Part shown: one piece after another, positions 28,225 to 36,568 of the stretch | Layout of the letters: each line of letters begins with the position of its first letter | Numbering within the stretch: the stretch's first letter is position 1 | Assembly: GCA_023458215.1 (NCBI GenBank) | Contig: JAEXAJ010000122.1 | Span: 1 to 64,000 of the forward strand | DNA length: 64,000 nucleotides | From: Bacteroidota bacterium | GTDB lineage: Bacteria > Bacteroidota > Bacteroidia > Bacteroidales > Bacteroidaceae | Direction of reading: 5' to 3' | Notes under the pieces: generated by a model | The model's input: only the letters and a program-made list of their open reading frames with translations | Database searches by the model: none | Told to the model about the DNA's origin: nothing | Translations under genes and position numbers: made by a program

Positions 28225-30132
28225 TTAAACCACATTAATTGCTTTGAATTTGCAGCGTGCCATGCACATGCCACACTTGATACATGTCTCCGGATTAATC
28301 ACATGCGGCTTTCTCATATCACCCATAATTGCGTCTGCCGGACAATGCTTGAAACATAGGTGGCAGCCGATGCATAACTCGGGATTGATGGTATACGTGA
28401 GCAGCGCTTTGCATTGCTTGGCGCGACACGTCTTATCTTTGACATGTTCCACATATTCGTCATAGAAATTATTGAGCGTCGAGAGTACAGGATTGGGTGA
28501 AGTCTGACCTAATCCGCATAGAGCCGTATCTTTGATGACTTGCCCCAAGGTGGAGAGGGTTTTCAAGTCCTTTTCTGTTCCGTGTCCTTCAGTGATCTTG
28601 TTCAACAATTCCAATAAACGCTTGTTGCCGATGCGGCAGGGAGTACATTTTCCGCACGATTCTTCTACGGTAAAGTCCAGGTAGAAGCGGGCTACGGACA
28701 CCATGCAATCGTCTTCATCCATCACAATCATGCCACCGGATCCCATCATAGAACCTTCGGCAAGCAAGTTATCGAAGTCAATCGGCGTATCAAGATGTTT
28801 CTCGGTCAGGCAACCACCCGAAGGACCGCCCGTCTGCACCGCTTTGAATTGCTTTCCTCCTTTGATACCACCGCCGATTTCATAAATCACTTCACGCAGG
28901 GTAGTTCCCATCGGAACTTCAATCAATCCCACATTATTAATCTTTCCCGCCAGGGCAAAAACTTTCGTTCCTTTGGAGCGTTCTGTGCCGATGGAGGAGA
29001 ACCATTCGGCGCCTTTGGTCAATATAATAGGTATATTGGCAAGGGTCTCTACATTATTTACGTTAGTCGGTTTGCTCAGGTAGCCTTCTTCTGCCGGGAA
29101 GGGCGGTTTCAAAGTCGGTTCTCCCCGTTTGCCTTCCATAGAGTGAATCAGCGCAGTCTCTTCGCCACATACAAAGGCACCGGCTCCGTAACGGATTTCA
29201 ATGTCGAAGTTGAAGTTTGTACCGAGGATATTATTTCCCAATAACCCGTATTCACGTGCTTGTGCAATGGCTATTTTCAAACGCTGGATAGCAAGCGGAT
29301 ACTCAGCCCGGATGTAAACCAGTCCTTTGTGCGATCCGATGGAATAACCACAAATAGCCATCGCCTCGATAATGGAGTGGGGATCTCCTTCCATAATAGA
29401 CCGGTCCATAAATGCTCCGGGATCACCTTCGTCCGCATTACACACCACATATTTCATATCGGCTTGTTGCATAAAGGCAAACTCCCATTTCTTTCCGGTG
29501 GGGAAACCGCCACCACCACGTCCGCGCAGCCCCGAACGCTTGATAACGTCTATTACTTCTTGCGGCTTCTTGGCAAGCAGGCTATCCGCCAAAGCCGTGT
29601 AACCGTTCAAGGCGATATATTCTTCTATATTTTCCGGATCGATAAAGCCGCAATTGCGCAAAGCAATACGCATCTGCTTCCGGTAGAAGTCCATGTGCTT
29701 GGAATCGCTGACGGTCTGTTCTGTTTTGGGGTCTATATAAAGAAGGCGTTCTATCTTTCGTCCTCCTATAATATGCTCACTGATGATTTCTTCGGCGTCT
29801 TCGGGGATTACTTGGGTATAAAACGTATTATCAGGGATAATCTTGACAATAGGGCCTTTCTCGCAGAATCCGAAGCAACCGGTGGTTATTACGTCTACCT
29901 TGTCGGCAATATTGTTTTTCTCAAGTGCCTGCTGAAGTCTTTCAGCGATGACATGACTGGATGAAGCCTTGCAGCCCGTACCGCCACAAATCAGGATTTG
30001 CAGATGTTCTGTTCCCACTGCCAATCCACAGCACTGGGCGGCTACCACTTCGTTACTTTGTTCGCGTAGAAGAAGTGCTTTTTCGGCTTTTTCCCTGATT
30101 GTTTTCAGATCATGGATAGTTAGTACTTTCAT
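28225..30132 (-). CDS. hydB: NADH-linked [FeFe]-hydrogenase flavin subunit (NuoF-like)
   Basis: The subunit binds FMN and NAD(H) and splits electrons towards the hydrogenase and ferredoxin. The 635-residue product has an N-terminal thioredoxin-like [2Fe-2S] domain (ICGGTGCKASSSH and TTGCFGFCEKGP). The NuoF core follows, with SGLRGRGGGGFPTGKKWE near residue 200, GAGAYICGEETALI-type GAGAFVCGEETALI near 325 and the [4Fe-4S] motif SCGKCTPCRIG near 485. A C-terminal two-cluster ferredoxin domain contains CIGCHLCFKHCP and CIKCGMCMARC. The domain order is that of HydB of bifurcating hydrogenases. It heads the operon. Confidence 0.95.
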   Translation of the reverse strand: MKVLTIHDLKTIREKAEKALLLREQSNEVVAAQCCGLAVGTEHLQILICGGTGCKASSSHVIAERLQQALEKNNIADKVDVITTGCFGFCEKGPIVKIIPDNTFYTQVIPEDAEEIISEHIIGGRKIERLLYIDPKTEQTVSDSKHMDFYRKQMRIALRNCGFIDPENIEEYIALNGYTALADSLLAKKPQEVIDVIKRSGLRGRGGGGFPTGKKWEFAFMQQADMKYVVCNADEGDPGAFMDRSIMEGDPHSIIEAMAICGYSIGSHKGLVYIRAEYPLAIQRLKIAIAQAREYGLLGNNILGTNFNFDIEIRYGAGAFVCGEETALIHSMEGKRGEPTLKPPFPAEEGYLSKPTNVNNVETLANIPIILTKGAEWFSSIGTERSKGTKVFALAGKINNVGLIEVPMGTTLREVIYEIGGGIKGGKQFKAVQTGGPSGGCLTEKHLDTPIDFDNLLAEGSMMGSGGMIVMDEDDCMVSVARFYLDFTVEESCGKCTPCRIGNKRLLELLNKITEGHGTEKDLKTLSTLGQVIKDTALCGLGQTSPNPVLSTLNNFYDEYVEHVKDKTCRAKQCKALLTYTINPELCIGCHLCFKHCPADAIMGDMRKPHVINPETCIKCGMCMARCKFKAINVV

Positions 30133-30157
30133 TATGTAAATAGATTAGGGTTAAAGC

Positions 30158-30186
30158 AAAGATATGAAAAGGTTTTTATTTAGCAA
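30158..30186 (-). promoter_or_regulatory. Promoter of the hydB-hydA-hydC operon
   Basis: On the minus strand, TTG (30186-30184), an 18-base spacer and TATCTTTG (30165-30158). The hydB ATG is about 25 bases further. Confidence 0.55.
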
Positions 30187-30220
30187 TAAGAAAGTAAATT
30201 AAAATAGTATGGTTAATAAA

Positions 30221-30273
30221 TTGTAATATAAGGTACTTTGTAATACAAGGTACTGATGTAATGCATATATTTG
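30221..30273 (+). promoter_or_regulatory. Tandem 17-bp repeat and -7 element upstream of the PadR gene
   Basis: TTGTAATATAAGGTACT (30221-30237) is followed immediately by TTGTAATACAAGGTACT (30238-30254). A -7 element TATATTTG lies at 30266-30273. The second copy contains TGTAATACA, a near-perfect palindrome of the kind PadR-type regulators bind. This could be an autoregulatory operator; that is inference. Confidence 0.5.
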
Positions 30274-30302
30274 TGCCATACAAATTAATGAAGATAGTTA
30301 AT

Positions 30303-30404
30303 AGGTTATGAGTTGTTAGTTATAACTTATTTGCTGATGCTTGTTTTCAGCTTGATAAAGTCAAACTAATAAATGAATAACTTATAACTAACAACTTATA
30401 ACTT
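30303..30404. repeat. Heptamer-built inverted repeat, copy 3
   Basis: Arms 30303-30333 and 30374-30404 are imperfect reverse complements of the AGTTATN type, with a 40-base spacer. It lies between the candidate promoter and the PadR start codon, so it would be transcribed in the leader. Confidence 0.75.
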
Positions 30405-30411
30405 TAGTAAA

Positions 30412-30750
30412 ATGATGGATGTAAACAATGTAAAGTCGCAAATGCGCAAGGGCATGCTTGAATATTGTATCATGCTGCTGCTTCATAAGGAACCGGCTTA
30501 CGCTTCGGACATCATCCAGAAGCTGAAAGAAGCCATGTTGATTGTAGTGGAGGGTACACTTTACCCGTTGCTCACTCGTCTGAAAAATGACGATCTCTTA
30601 AGTTACGAATGGATAGAATCCACCCAAGGTCCTCCCCGTAAGTATTATCGGTTGACCGAACGGGGAGAGGCTTTTCTTAGTGAATTGGAAATATCCTGGA
30701 GAGAACTGAACGAAACTGTCAACCACATTGCAAATACTCATGGGAGTTAG
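30412..30750 (+). CDS. PadR family transcriptional regulator
   Basis: The 112-residue winged-helix protein shows the PadR core: MRKGMLEYCIMLLLHKEPAYASDII, LYPLLTRLKNDDLLSYEW and GPPRKYYRLTERGEAFL. PadR proteins usually repress stress or efflux genes by binding a palindrome near the promoter. It is followed 53 bases later by a PspC-domain gene; the pair is common in Bacteroidetes and probably forms a self-regulated envelope-stress module. The first of two successive ATG codons is used. Confidence 0.92.
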   Translation: MMDVNNVKSQMRKGMLEYCIMLLLHKEPAYASDIIQKLKEAMLIVVEGTLYPLLTRLKNDDLLSYEWIESTQGPPRKYYRLTERGEAFLSELEISWRELNETVNHIANTHGS

Positions 30751-30803
30751 CATTTAGTAAAAGTAATTTCAATCGTAAAATCATAAAATAAATATAGCTT
30801 GTT

Positions 30804-31910
30804 ATGAAAAAGACATTAACAGTTAATTTGGGCGGAACCGTTTTCAATATAGACGATGATGCATACCGCCTGTTGGATAATTACCTTTGTAACCTCAAAC
30901 TGCATTTCAGCAAAGAGGCGGGTGCCGACGAGATTGTAGATGATATTGAACGCCGTATCTCGGAACTATTTGCCGAAAAGCTTTCAGCAGGGTTGCAAGT
31001 AATCACAATCGCCGATGTAGAAGAAGTGATTACCCGTATGGGAAAGCCCGAAGATATGGAATCGGGTGATGAGAGTGGCGAATCTGCTTCCGGTAGTAAA
31101 AACGCAGGTAAGGGAAATGGCACTTGGAATGGTGATACATCAAGTACTACTACTACACGTCGTCGTTTGTACCGTAATCCTGACGATAAGATGTTGGGAG
31201 GCGTAGTTAGTGGCCTTGCAGCTTATTTGGGATGGGATGTTACTTTACTGCGTTTATTGTTGCTTGTTATCCTGATTTGTGGATATGGTACGCTGATACC
31301 GGTATATATTGTATGCTGGCTGATCATTCCCGAAGCACGAACTGCTGCCGAGAAACTGAATATGCGAGGTGAAGCTGTTACGGTAGAGAATATAGGAAAG
31401 ACAGTGACGGATGGTTTCGAGAAAGTAGCGAATGGAGTAAATGATTATATGAAGTCCGATAAGCCTCGTACTACCCTTCAAAAAATAGGAGATATGTTGG
31501 TGATGGTTGCCGGATGGTTCTTGAAGGTATGTCTGGTGATATTCGCTATTATTTGCAGTCCGGTACTGTTTGTATTCGGAGTGGTATTTGTAGCTTTGCT
31601 ATTTGCTGCGGTAATGGTGGCTATTGGAGGTGGTGCAGCATTGATTTCGCTCTTCCCCATGGCTGATATCGTATTGCCGAGCTCTCCGTTGTCTGCTATC
31701 GTGATGTATATAGCCGGTGTTATCTTGGTAGGTATTCCTTTGGTAACTATTGTATGGGCTATCTTCCGCCAGTTGTTCAGTTGGCAACCGATGAATTCCG
31801 GTTTGAAGTGGACATTGGTTATTCTTTGGATTGTAAGTTGCGCTTGTTTTGGTATTTGCTTCGCTATGCAAGGAGCTACATTCCCTGAATTGGGCATCTT
31901 TAATATTTGA
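30804..31910 (+). CDS. PspC-domain membrane protein
   Basis: The 368-residue product has an N-terminal soluble domain (VNLGGTVFNIDDDAYRLLD, then IERRISELFAEKLSAG). A PspC domain is at about 125-185, with RRRLYRNPDDKMLGGVV and AYLGWDVTLLRLLLLV. Several more membrane helices follow, at about 235-265, 270-295, 300-325 and 340-360. PspC domains belong to phage-shock-type envelope stress responses. The architecture is the Bacteroidetes version, without PspA or PspB nearby. It probably works with the PadR regulator upstream. Confidence 0.88.
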   Translation: MKKTLTVNLGGTVFNIDDDAYRLLDNYLCNLKLHFSKEAGADEIVDDIERRISELFAEKLSAGLQVITIADVEEVITRMGKPEDMESGDESGESASGSKNAGKGNGTWNGDTSSTTTTRRRLYRNPDDKMLGGVVSGLAAYLGWDVTLLRLLLLVILICGYGTLIPVYIVCWLIIPEARTAAEKLNMRGEAVTVENIGKTVTDGFEKVANGVNDYMKSDKPRTTLQKIGDMLVMVAGWFLKVCLVIFAIICSPVLFVFGVVFVALLFAAVMVAIGGGAALISLFPMADIVLPSSPLSAIVMYIAGVILVGIPLVTIVWAIFRQLFSWQPMNSGLKWTLVILWIVSCACFGICFAMQGATFPELGIFNI

Positions 31911-32005
31911 GAAAAATCTTTTCATTATCAAGCAGAAAAATAATACATGATTTCTCTCTATTTTCATATTTTGAGTTTGTAATTATTTGAATATCAGTAG
32001 ATGTA

Positions 32006-32088
32006 AAAGGGTTACACCCTTTTTGTCGGATGGCTACACCCTTTTGCGCTTAGGGCTACACCATCCGGGCAAAAGGGTGTAGCCCTTT
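32006..32088. repeat. Array of GGnTACACC units with a 16-bp hairpin
   Basis: AAAGGGTTACACCCTTT (near 32007-32023) is a 7-base-stem palindrome. GGCTACACCCTTTTGC (32032-32047) then pairs perfectly with GCAAAAGGGTGTAGCC (32069-32084), with another GGGCTACACC unit inside the loop, followed by CTTTTC. It ends the PspC operon and precedes the capsule promoter. Confidence 0.82.
32032..32088 (+). terminator. Hairpin terminator after the PspC gene
   Basis: A perfect 16-bp stem with a 21-base loop and a short T run, about 120 bases after the stop codon. It insulates the capsule promoter. Confidence 0.65.
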
Positions 32089-32147
32089 TCTTTGTTTGCT
32101 AACAGGGGTAAGGGTTTATATTTCTATTAAATATTTTTATTGAACAA

Positions 32148-32180
32148 TTTGTTGGTTTGAAAAAAGAACTATATCTTTGC
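32148..32180 (+). promoter_or_regulatory. Promoter of the capsule locus
   Basis: TTTG (32148-32151), a 21-base spacer and TATCTTTG (32173-32180) match the Bacteroidetes consensus exactly. I see no pair of inverted repeats around it of the kind that flank invertible capsule promoters. Confidence 0.75.
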
Positions 32181-32187
32181 GCCCATT

Positions 32188-32234
32188 AAACGAATGTCTT
32201 TTTTTATGTTTTGTGTTTATTCCTCATTCGTTTA
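32188..32234 (+). promoter_or_regulatory. Leader hairpin of the capsule transcript
   Basis: TAAACGAATG pairs with CATTCGTTTA across a 27-base T-rich loop, starting about 8 bases after the -7 element, so near the 5' end of the RNA. The leader runs on for over 100 bases before upxY with no other gene. UpxY-family antiterminators act on such leaders, so this may be part of their target. Confidence 0.55.
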
Positions 32235-32346
32235 TATCTAATTATTGGCATTTATATGCCGTTGCGGTTTTGAAAGAGCAAATGTCTCGATCGGGCCGCG
32301 AAGCGTACCCAAAATAAACTTCCCACCATTTTATAAACAATCTCAA

Positions 32347-32886
32347 GTGTCTGAAACACAGAAATATTGGTTCGCAGCCCGTACGCTAAGCAAACAAGAA
32401 TTTGCTGTTCAGAAGCGTATCGAAAAGTTGAGTTTAGAAGAAAAAATGGATGTAGAATGCTATCTTCCTACTCGTACTGTGGTTACGCAACTAAAATATC
32501 GCCGAAAACGTAGTGTTGTCCCGGTTGCCCGTGGCTTAATCTTTATCCATGCTACCAAGCAACTCGCTTGTGATTTACATAATATATATGGCGTTCAAGT
32601 CTTTTATATGAAAGACCTTTCCACACATTCCATGTTGGTAGTCCCCGATAAGCAGATGCAAGATTTTATGTTTGTGATGGATTTAAAGCCGGATGGTGTT
32701 TGTTTCGATAATGAGCCTCTTACTATTGGTCAGAAAGTTACAGTTGTAAAAGGGGAATTCAGTGGCATTGAAGGTGAAATATCCACAGAAGCTAATAAAA
32801 CTTACGTTGTTATACGCATCACAGGTGTTTTGGTGGCTAGCATCAAGGTTCCTAAATCCTATCTGAAGGTAATTAAAGACCAGTAA
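32347..32886 (+). CDS. upxY: UpxY family transcription antiterminator (NusG-like)
   Basis: UpxY proteins are locus-specific NusG paralogues that keep RNA polymerase transcribing the long capsule operon. From the GTG at 32347 (SETQKYWFAARTLSKQEFAVQ) the product is 179 residues, the usual family size. An N-terminal NusG-type domain carries RGLIFIHATKQ and a C-terminal KOW segment carries KVTVVKGEFSGIEGEI. The frame is open back to a TTG at 32245, but that extension does not look like the family. No strong ribosome site decides between them. It is the first gene of the capsule locus. Confidence 0.88.
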   Translation: MSETQKYWFAARTLSKQEFAVQKRIEKLSLEEKMDVECYLPTRTVVTQLKYRRKRSVVPVARGLIFIHATKQLACDLHNIYGVQVFYMKDLSTHSMLVVPDKQMQDFMFVMDLKPDGVCFDNEPLTIGQKVTVVKGEFSGIEGEISTEANKTYVVIRITGVLVASIKVPKSYLKVIKDQ

Positions 32887-33017
32887 TTTCTACTTTTTTG
32901 ATTATATATTTATTGTCATAAGCCGCATGCTGTTTAGGACAATAATACTTTGTTGTCCTATTTCTATCGAAGGATCTTCTTTTCCTCCTGGTAAATAATA
33001 AAAAACTCAATACAAAG

Positions 33018-33503
33018 ATGAATTCTTTACTTTCTCGTGCTCTTGAGCTTCAGCAGATAGCTCATGATCTTATGTATTTGGATACTAATGGTGAATCTAT
33101 CTATTCCGATGATTTCTGTCACCTGAATAAGGAGGTGCTTGTCAAATCCGATTCTCTGTTTTCTGAAAAAGGATCTGGCGTTGAAGAGGAGGCTAATCTG
33201 TGCCTTGCCCTTTTGATGGGTTATAACGCCACAATCTATGATAATGGAGATAAAGGTCAAAAGAAGCAGGCTATCTTAGATCGCATCTCTGAAATTCTGG
33301 AACAACTTCCGGCTTCTTTATTGAAAGTCCGTTTGTTGGCTTATTGCTATGGGGAGGTCTATGAGGAAACCTTGCTTCAAGAGGCTTATGCGATTATTGA
33401 TGGCTGGAATAAGGAAAATTTGACAAAAGAACAAACGGAGGTTATAGAGGAGTTGAAGAATGTGGAGGATAATCCGTATCCGTTTGAGGAAGTGGTGGTA
33501 TAA
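33018..33503 (+). CDS. upxZ: UpxZ family antiterminator antagonist
   Basis: UpxZ proteins inhibit the UpxY proteins of other capsule loci and so enforce expression of one capsule at a time. The 161-residue acidic, helical product starts MNSLLSRALELQQIAHDLMYLD, which is the typical UpxZ N-terminus, and carries LCLALLMGYNATIYDNG and the RLLAYCYGEVYEE stretch. It lies 131 bases after upxY, as the second gene of the locus. The presence of UpxZ implies more than one capsule locus in this genome, in keeping with the second transferase end at the left edge of the window. Confidence 0.9.
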   Translation: MNSLLSRALELQQIAHDLMYLDTNGESIYSDDFCHLNKEVLVKSDSLFSEKGSGVEEEANLCLALLMGYNATIYDNGDKGQKKQAILDRISEILEQLPASLLKVRLLAYCYGEVYEETLLQEAYAIIDGWNKENLTKEQTEVIEELKNVEDNPYPFEEVVV

Positions 33504-33661
33504 GCACTATAGTTATGAAAGTGTATATTTCAGTCTAGATATAGGAAAAATGTTTAAATAGAGGAGTAAGTCCTGGTTGAGTACTTATTGCTAAGTTTCA
33601 ATTTAAAAATTAATCAATAATATCATTACATCTTTTTGGGGTGCTTGATATTTGTATACTG

Positions 33662-35104
33662 ATGTTGGAAGATGATTTAAAGTCAAAAACAAAGAAAGGT
33701 TTCGTATGGAGTGCAATTGAACGATTCGCAACGCAAGGAATCCAATTCTGTTTTGGAATTCTTATAGCTAGTTTGTTGTCGCCGCAGGATTATGGTATTA
33801 TTGCTATGCCTTTGGTGTTTCTTGCATTAGCTCAAGTTTTTATTGATAGTGGCTTTTCTAATGCTCTCGTTAGAAAGCCTCAAATAGAAGAGACGGATCT
33901 TTCTACCGCATTTTATTTTAATATTGGGGTTGGTGTTATTTGTTATGGCATATTATTTTTCGCTTCATCATGGATTGCAAATTTTTATAACACACCGATT
34001 TTAACTAACATTCTAAAAATAACAGCATTAGCTACACTTTTTAATCCACTTTGTGCGGTACAACAAGCAATACTTACTAAACGAATAGATTTCCAGACAC
34101 AAGCCAAGGTATCAGTCACAGCAGCGTTAGTCAGTGGAGTCGTTGGATTTACTTTAGCGTATTTAGGATATGGGGTATGGGCATTGGCCTTTCAGCAAGT
34201 TGTAGCAGCTCTTATTAGAACCATTCTTTTGTGGACTTTATCAAAATGGATACCAGTAACTGGATGGAGTAAAAAATCCTTTGAATACCTTTGGGGATAT
34301 GGAAGTAAAATATTAGCTGTTGGTCTTTTGGATACAATGTTTAACAATATATATCCATTGGTAATTGGAAAATTTTATAGCGCTAAAGATTTAGGAAATT
34401 ATACACGTGCTCAACAATTTGCAGATTTACCTATTGCAAATGTAACGGGTGTTCTTCAAAGAGTTACATTTCCTGTGTTGAGTGCTATTCAAGATGAAGA
34501 TGAACGTTTAAAAAATAATTATCTTAAGCTTTTAAGAGCAACGGCATTTATAATGTTTCCTATGATGTTTGCATTGGGTGCTCTTGCAAAACCACTAATA
34601 TTAGTGTTATTGGGAGAAAAATGGTTAGGATGTGTCGTTATATTGCAAATATTTTGTCTTGCTAAAATATGGACTCCGATTAATGCTGTCAATTTAAATC
34701 TTCTTCAAGTTAAAGGACGTTCTGATTTGTTTTTAAAACTTGAGATATTAAAAAAGGCAATAATTATATTAGCTATGTTTATTACTATTCCACGAGGAAT
34801 CCTTTGGATGGTTGGTGGAATAGTTGTTACTACTTTCATTGCTTTTATGATTAATACATATTATACACGTAAATTAATCAAGATAGGTCTATGTGTACAG
34901 ATATGTGAACTTATACCTATAACAATAACTACATTCTTAATGGTCGGCTGTATATTTCTTGTATTTTGGATTTCAGATAATATATATTTAAGACTTTTTG
35001 GAGGTTTAGTTGTTGGAACTGCTATTTATATAGGTTTGGCTAAAATCTTTAAATTACGTGCATGGCAAGACGTACTTTTGTTTTTTGTTAAAAAAACTGT
35101 TTAA
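33662..35104 (+). CDS. Oligosaccharide flippase (Wzx-like, MOP superfamily)
   Basis: This membrane protein probably flips the lipid-linked capsule repeat unit to the periplasmic side. From the ATG at 33662 it has 480 residues and 12-14 membrane helices. The family start is KSKTKKGFVWSAIERFATQGI, with LLSPQDYGIIAMPLVFLA near residue 40 and the conserved YTRAQQFADLPIANVTGVLQRVTFP segment near 255, as in the LPS biosynthesis/WzxC branch. An in-frame GTG seven codons upstream is possible. Base composition drops to the AT-rich style of the locus interior here. Confidence 0.9.
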   Translation: MLEDDLKSKTKKGFVWSAIERFATQGIQFCFGILIASLLSPQDYGIIAMPLVFLALAQVFIDSGFSNALVRKPQIEETDLSTAFYFNIGVGVICYGILFFASSWIANFYNTPILTNILKITALATLFNPLCAVQQAILTKRIDFQTQAKVSVTAALVSGVVGFTLAYLGYGVWALAFQQVVAALIRTILLWTLSKWIPVTGWSKKSFEYLWGYGSKILAVGLLDTMFNNIYPLVIGKFYSAKDLGNYTRAQQFADLPIANVTGVLQRVTFPVLSAIQDEDERLKNNYLKLLRATAFIMFPMMFALGALAKPLILVLLGEKWLGCVVILQIFCLAKIWTPINAVNLNLLQVKGRSDLFLKLEILKKAIIILAMFITIPRGILWMVGGIVVTTFIAFMINTYYTRKLIKIGLCVQICELIPITITTFLMVGCIFLVFWISDNIYLRLFGGLVVGTAIYIGLAKIFKLRAWQDVLLFFVKKTV

Positions 35105-35109
35105 ATATC

Positions 35110-36154
35110 ATGTCAAGGATCGTTTATATTGACGTTGCAAAAGTAATTGCTACTTTCTTGGTCGTCTATGCTCATTTATATTAGTGATTACTCCAATACA
35201 AGATTGTATGTTTATGCTTTGCATATGCCATTTTTCTTTGTCGTAAGTGGTATGTTACATAAATTCAATAATACTGTTCAGTGGAAGAAATATGTGAAAA
35301 CGATATTGTATCCTTCTTTATTTTTCCTCATTTTATTTACTATTGTAGCAGCACCAATGTTTCACAATGCTATTTGGGAGATGCCTGATTATTATTATCG
35401 AGTTGGGGGAGGCTCATTAAGAGACATCTATATTTCAGTTATTCTAACGACAGTAAAGTCCTTTATGGTTAGTCATATGTTTACTAATACTATGGTATGG
35501 TTCCTTATTGTTCTTTTTTATTGTAAAGTGTTATTGGATATAGTACTAGGACTTTTAATGAAAGTAAATGGAGTCGTAAATAGTGGAAAAAGAATGGTTT
35601 TGTATGTTGGAGGAATGATTATATGTTTGGCCGGATTTTACGTTTTGATAAAATTTAGTTTTCCTATGTTTTTGAATCAAGTAATAATGGCTTTTCCTTT
35701 TTATTTGATTGGGTATATTCTTAAAAAGATGCATTATGATTCAAAGGTTGTCAAGGTCTATAAAAAAATGTTCTTTGTACTTGCAATTTTATGCCTTTCA
35801 ATTTTGATAACTAACTTGAATGGAAGGGTGTCAATGCACGCTATTATTTGGGGCAATCAAGGTCTATTAAGCATTCCATTGTTTTACTTCAATGGTTTGT
35901 TGGGTTCAGTAATGTTGTTGTTGATTGCTACTTGCTGCAAGTTTAAAAGTCGATTCTTTGAAATAGTCTCAGATTGCATGATTTCAATTGTTGGTTTTCA
36001 AATATTCTTCATCGATATCATACGTTATCAAATTGGTTTTGATAACAACTGTATCATTTCCGGACTATTTACTTTGCTGATTATGTTAATCTGCATTTTG
36101 ATACACCGACTTTTTATGAGATTTGTTCCGTTCGTTTATGGGAAAAGCAAATAA
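35110..36154 (+). pseudogene. Acyltransferase family 3 membrane protein with N-terminal frameshift
   Basis: The family-typical start SRIVYIDVAKVIATFLVV-YAHLY reads from the ATG at 35110, 5 bases after the flippase, but meets a TAG at 35182. The rest (ALHMPFFFVVSGMLHKF, then about nine membrane helices) continues in another frame to 36154. Removing one T near 35175-35183 would join the two as YAHLYSDYSN. The family adds O-acyl groups to exported polysaccharides. A single-base insertion in this strain, a sequencing error, or an internal start at the TTG near 35147 are the options; the last would lose most of the first helix. Confidence 0.75.
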
Positions 36155-36160
36155 AGAATT

Positions 36161-36568
36161 ATGATTATAGGTTATACAACGGGCGTGTATGATATGTTCC
36201 ATATTGGGCATTTAAATATCCTTCGTAACGCTAAAGAACTGTGTGACTATTTGATAGTCGGTGTTAGTACAGATGAGTTGGTTCTGCGTGATAAAAATAA
36301 AATTCCCATTATACCCTTTGAGAATAGATGCGCTATCGTAGAAGCAATAAAATATGTTGATATTGTAGTCCCCCAACCTGATAAGAATAAGTTAAGTGCT
36401 TGGGAAAAATATCATTTTAATAAAATGTTCGTAGGATCGGATTGGAAAGGAACGGATACATGGAATTTGTTTGAAGAACAGTTTAAACCATTAAATGTTG
36501 AAATAGTGTATTTGAATCATACTGATGGAATTAGTTCAACACTTTTAAGGGATAAAATCAATGGATAA
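36161..36568 (+). CDS. Cytidylyltransferase, glycerol-3-phosphate type (TagD-like)
   Basis: The 135-residue product has the nucleotidyltransferase HIGH-type motif in TTGVYDMFHIGHLNILRNAK near residue 10 and LIVGVSTDELVL. It also has the C-terminal DGISSTLLRDKI, which corresponds to the RTEGISTT signature of glycerol-3-phosphate cytidylyltransferases. It would make CDP-glycerol or a related CDP-alcohol. Its end overlaps the start of the next gene by 8 bases, so the product of that gene probably uses the CDP-activated group. The exact substrate is inferred from the family. Confidence 0.85.
   Translation: MIIGYTTGVYDMFHIGHLNILRNAKELCDYLIVGVSTDELVLRDKNKIPIIPFENRCAIVEAIKYVDIVVPQPDKNKLSAWEKYHFNKMFVGSDWKGTDTWNLFEEQFKPLNVEIVYLNHTDGISSTLLRDKING

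Noticed and set aside
32100..32240. Invertible capsule promoter
   Set aside because: Only one inverted pair (32188/32225) exists and both arms are downstream of the -7 element, so the promoter is not bracketed.
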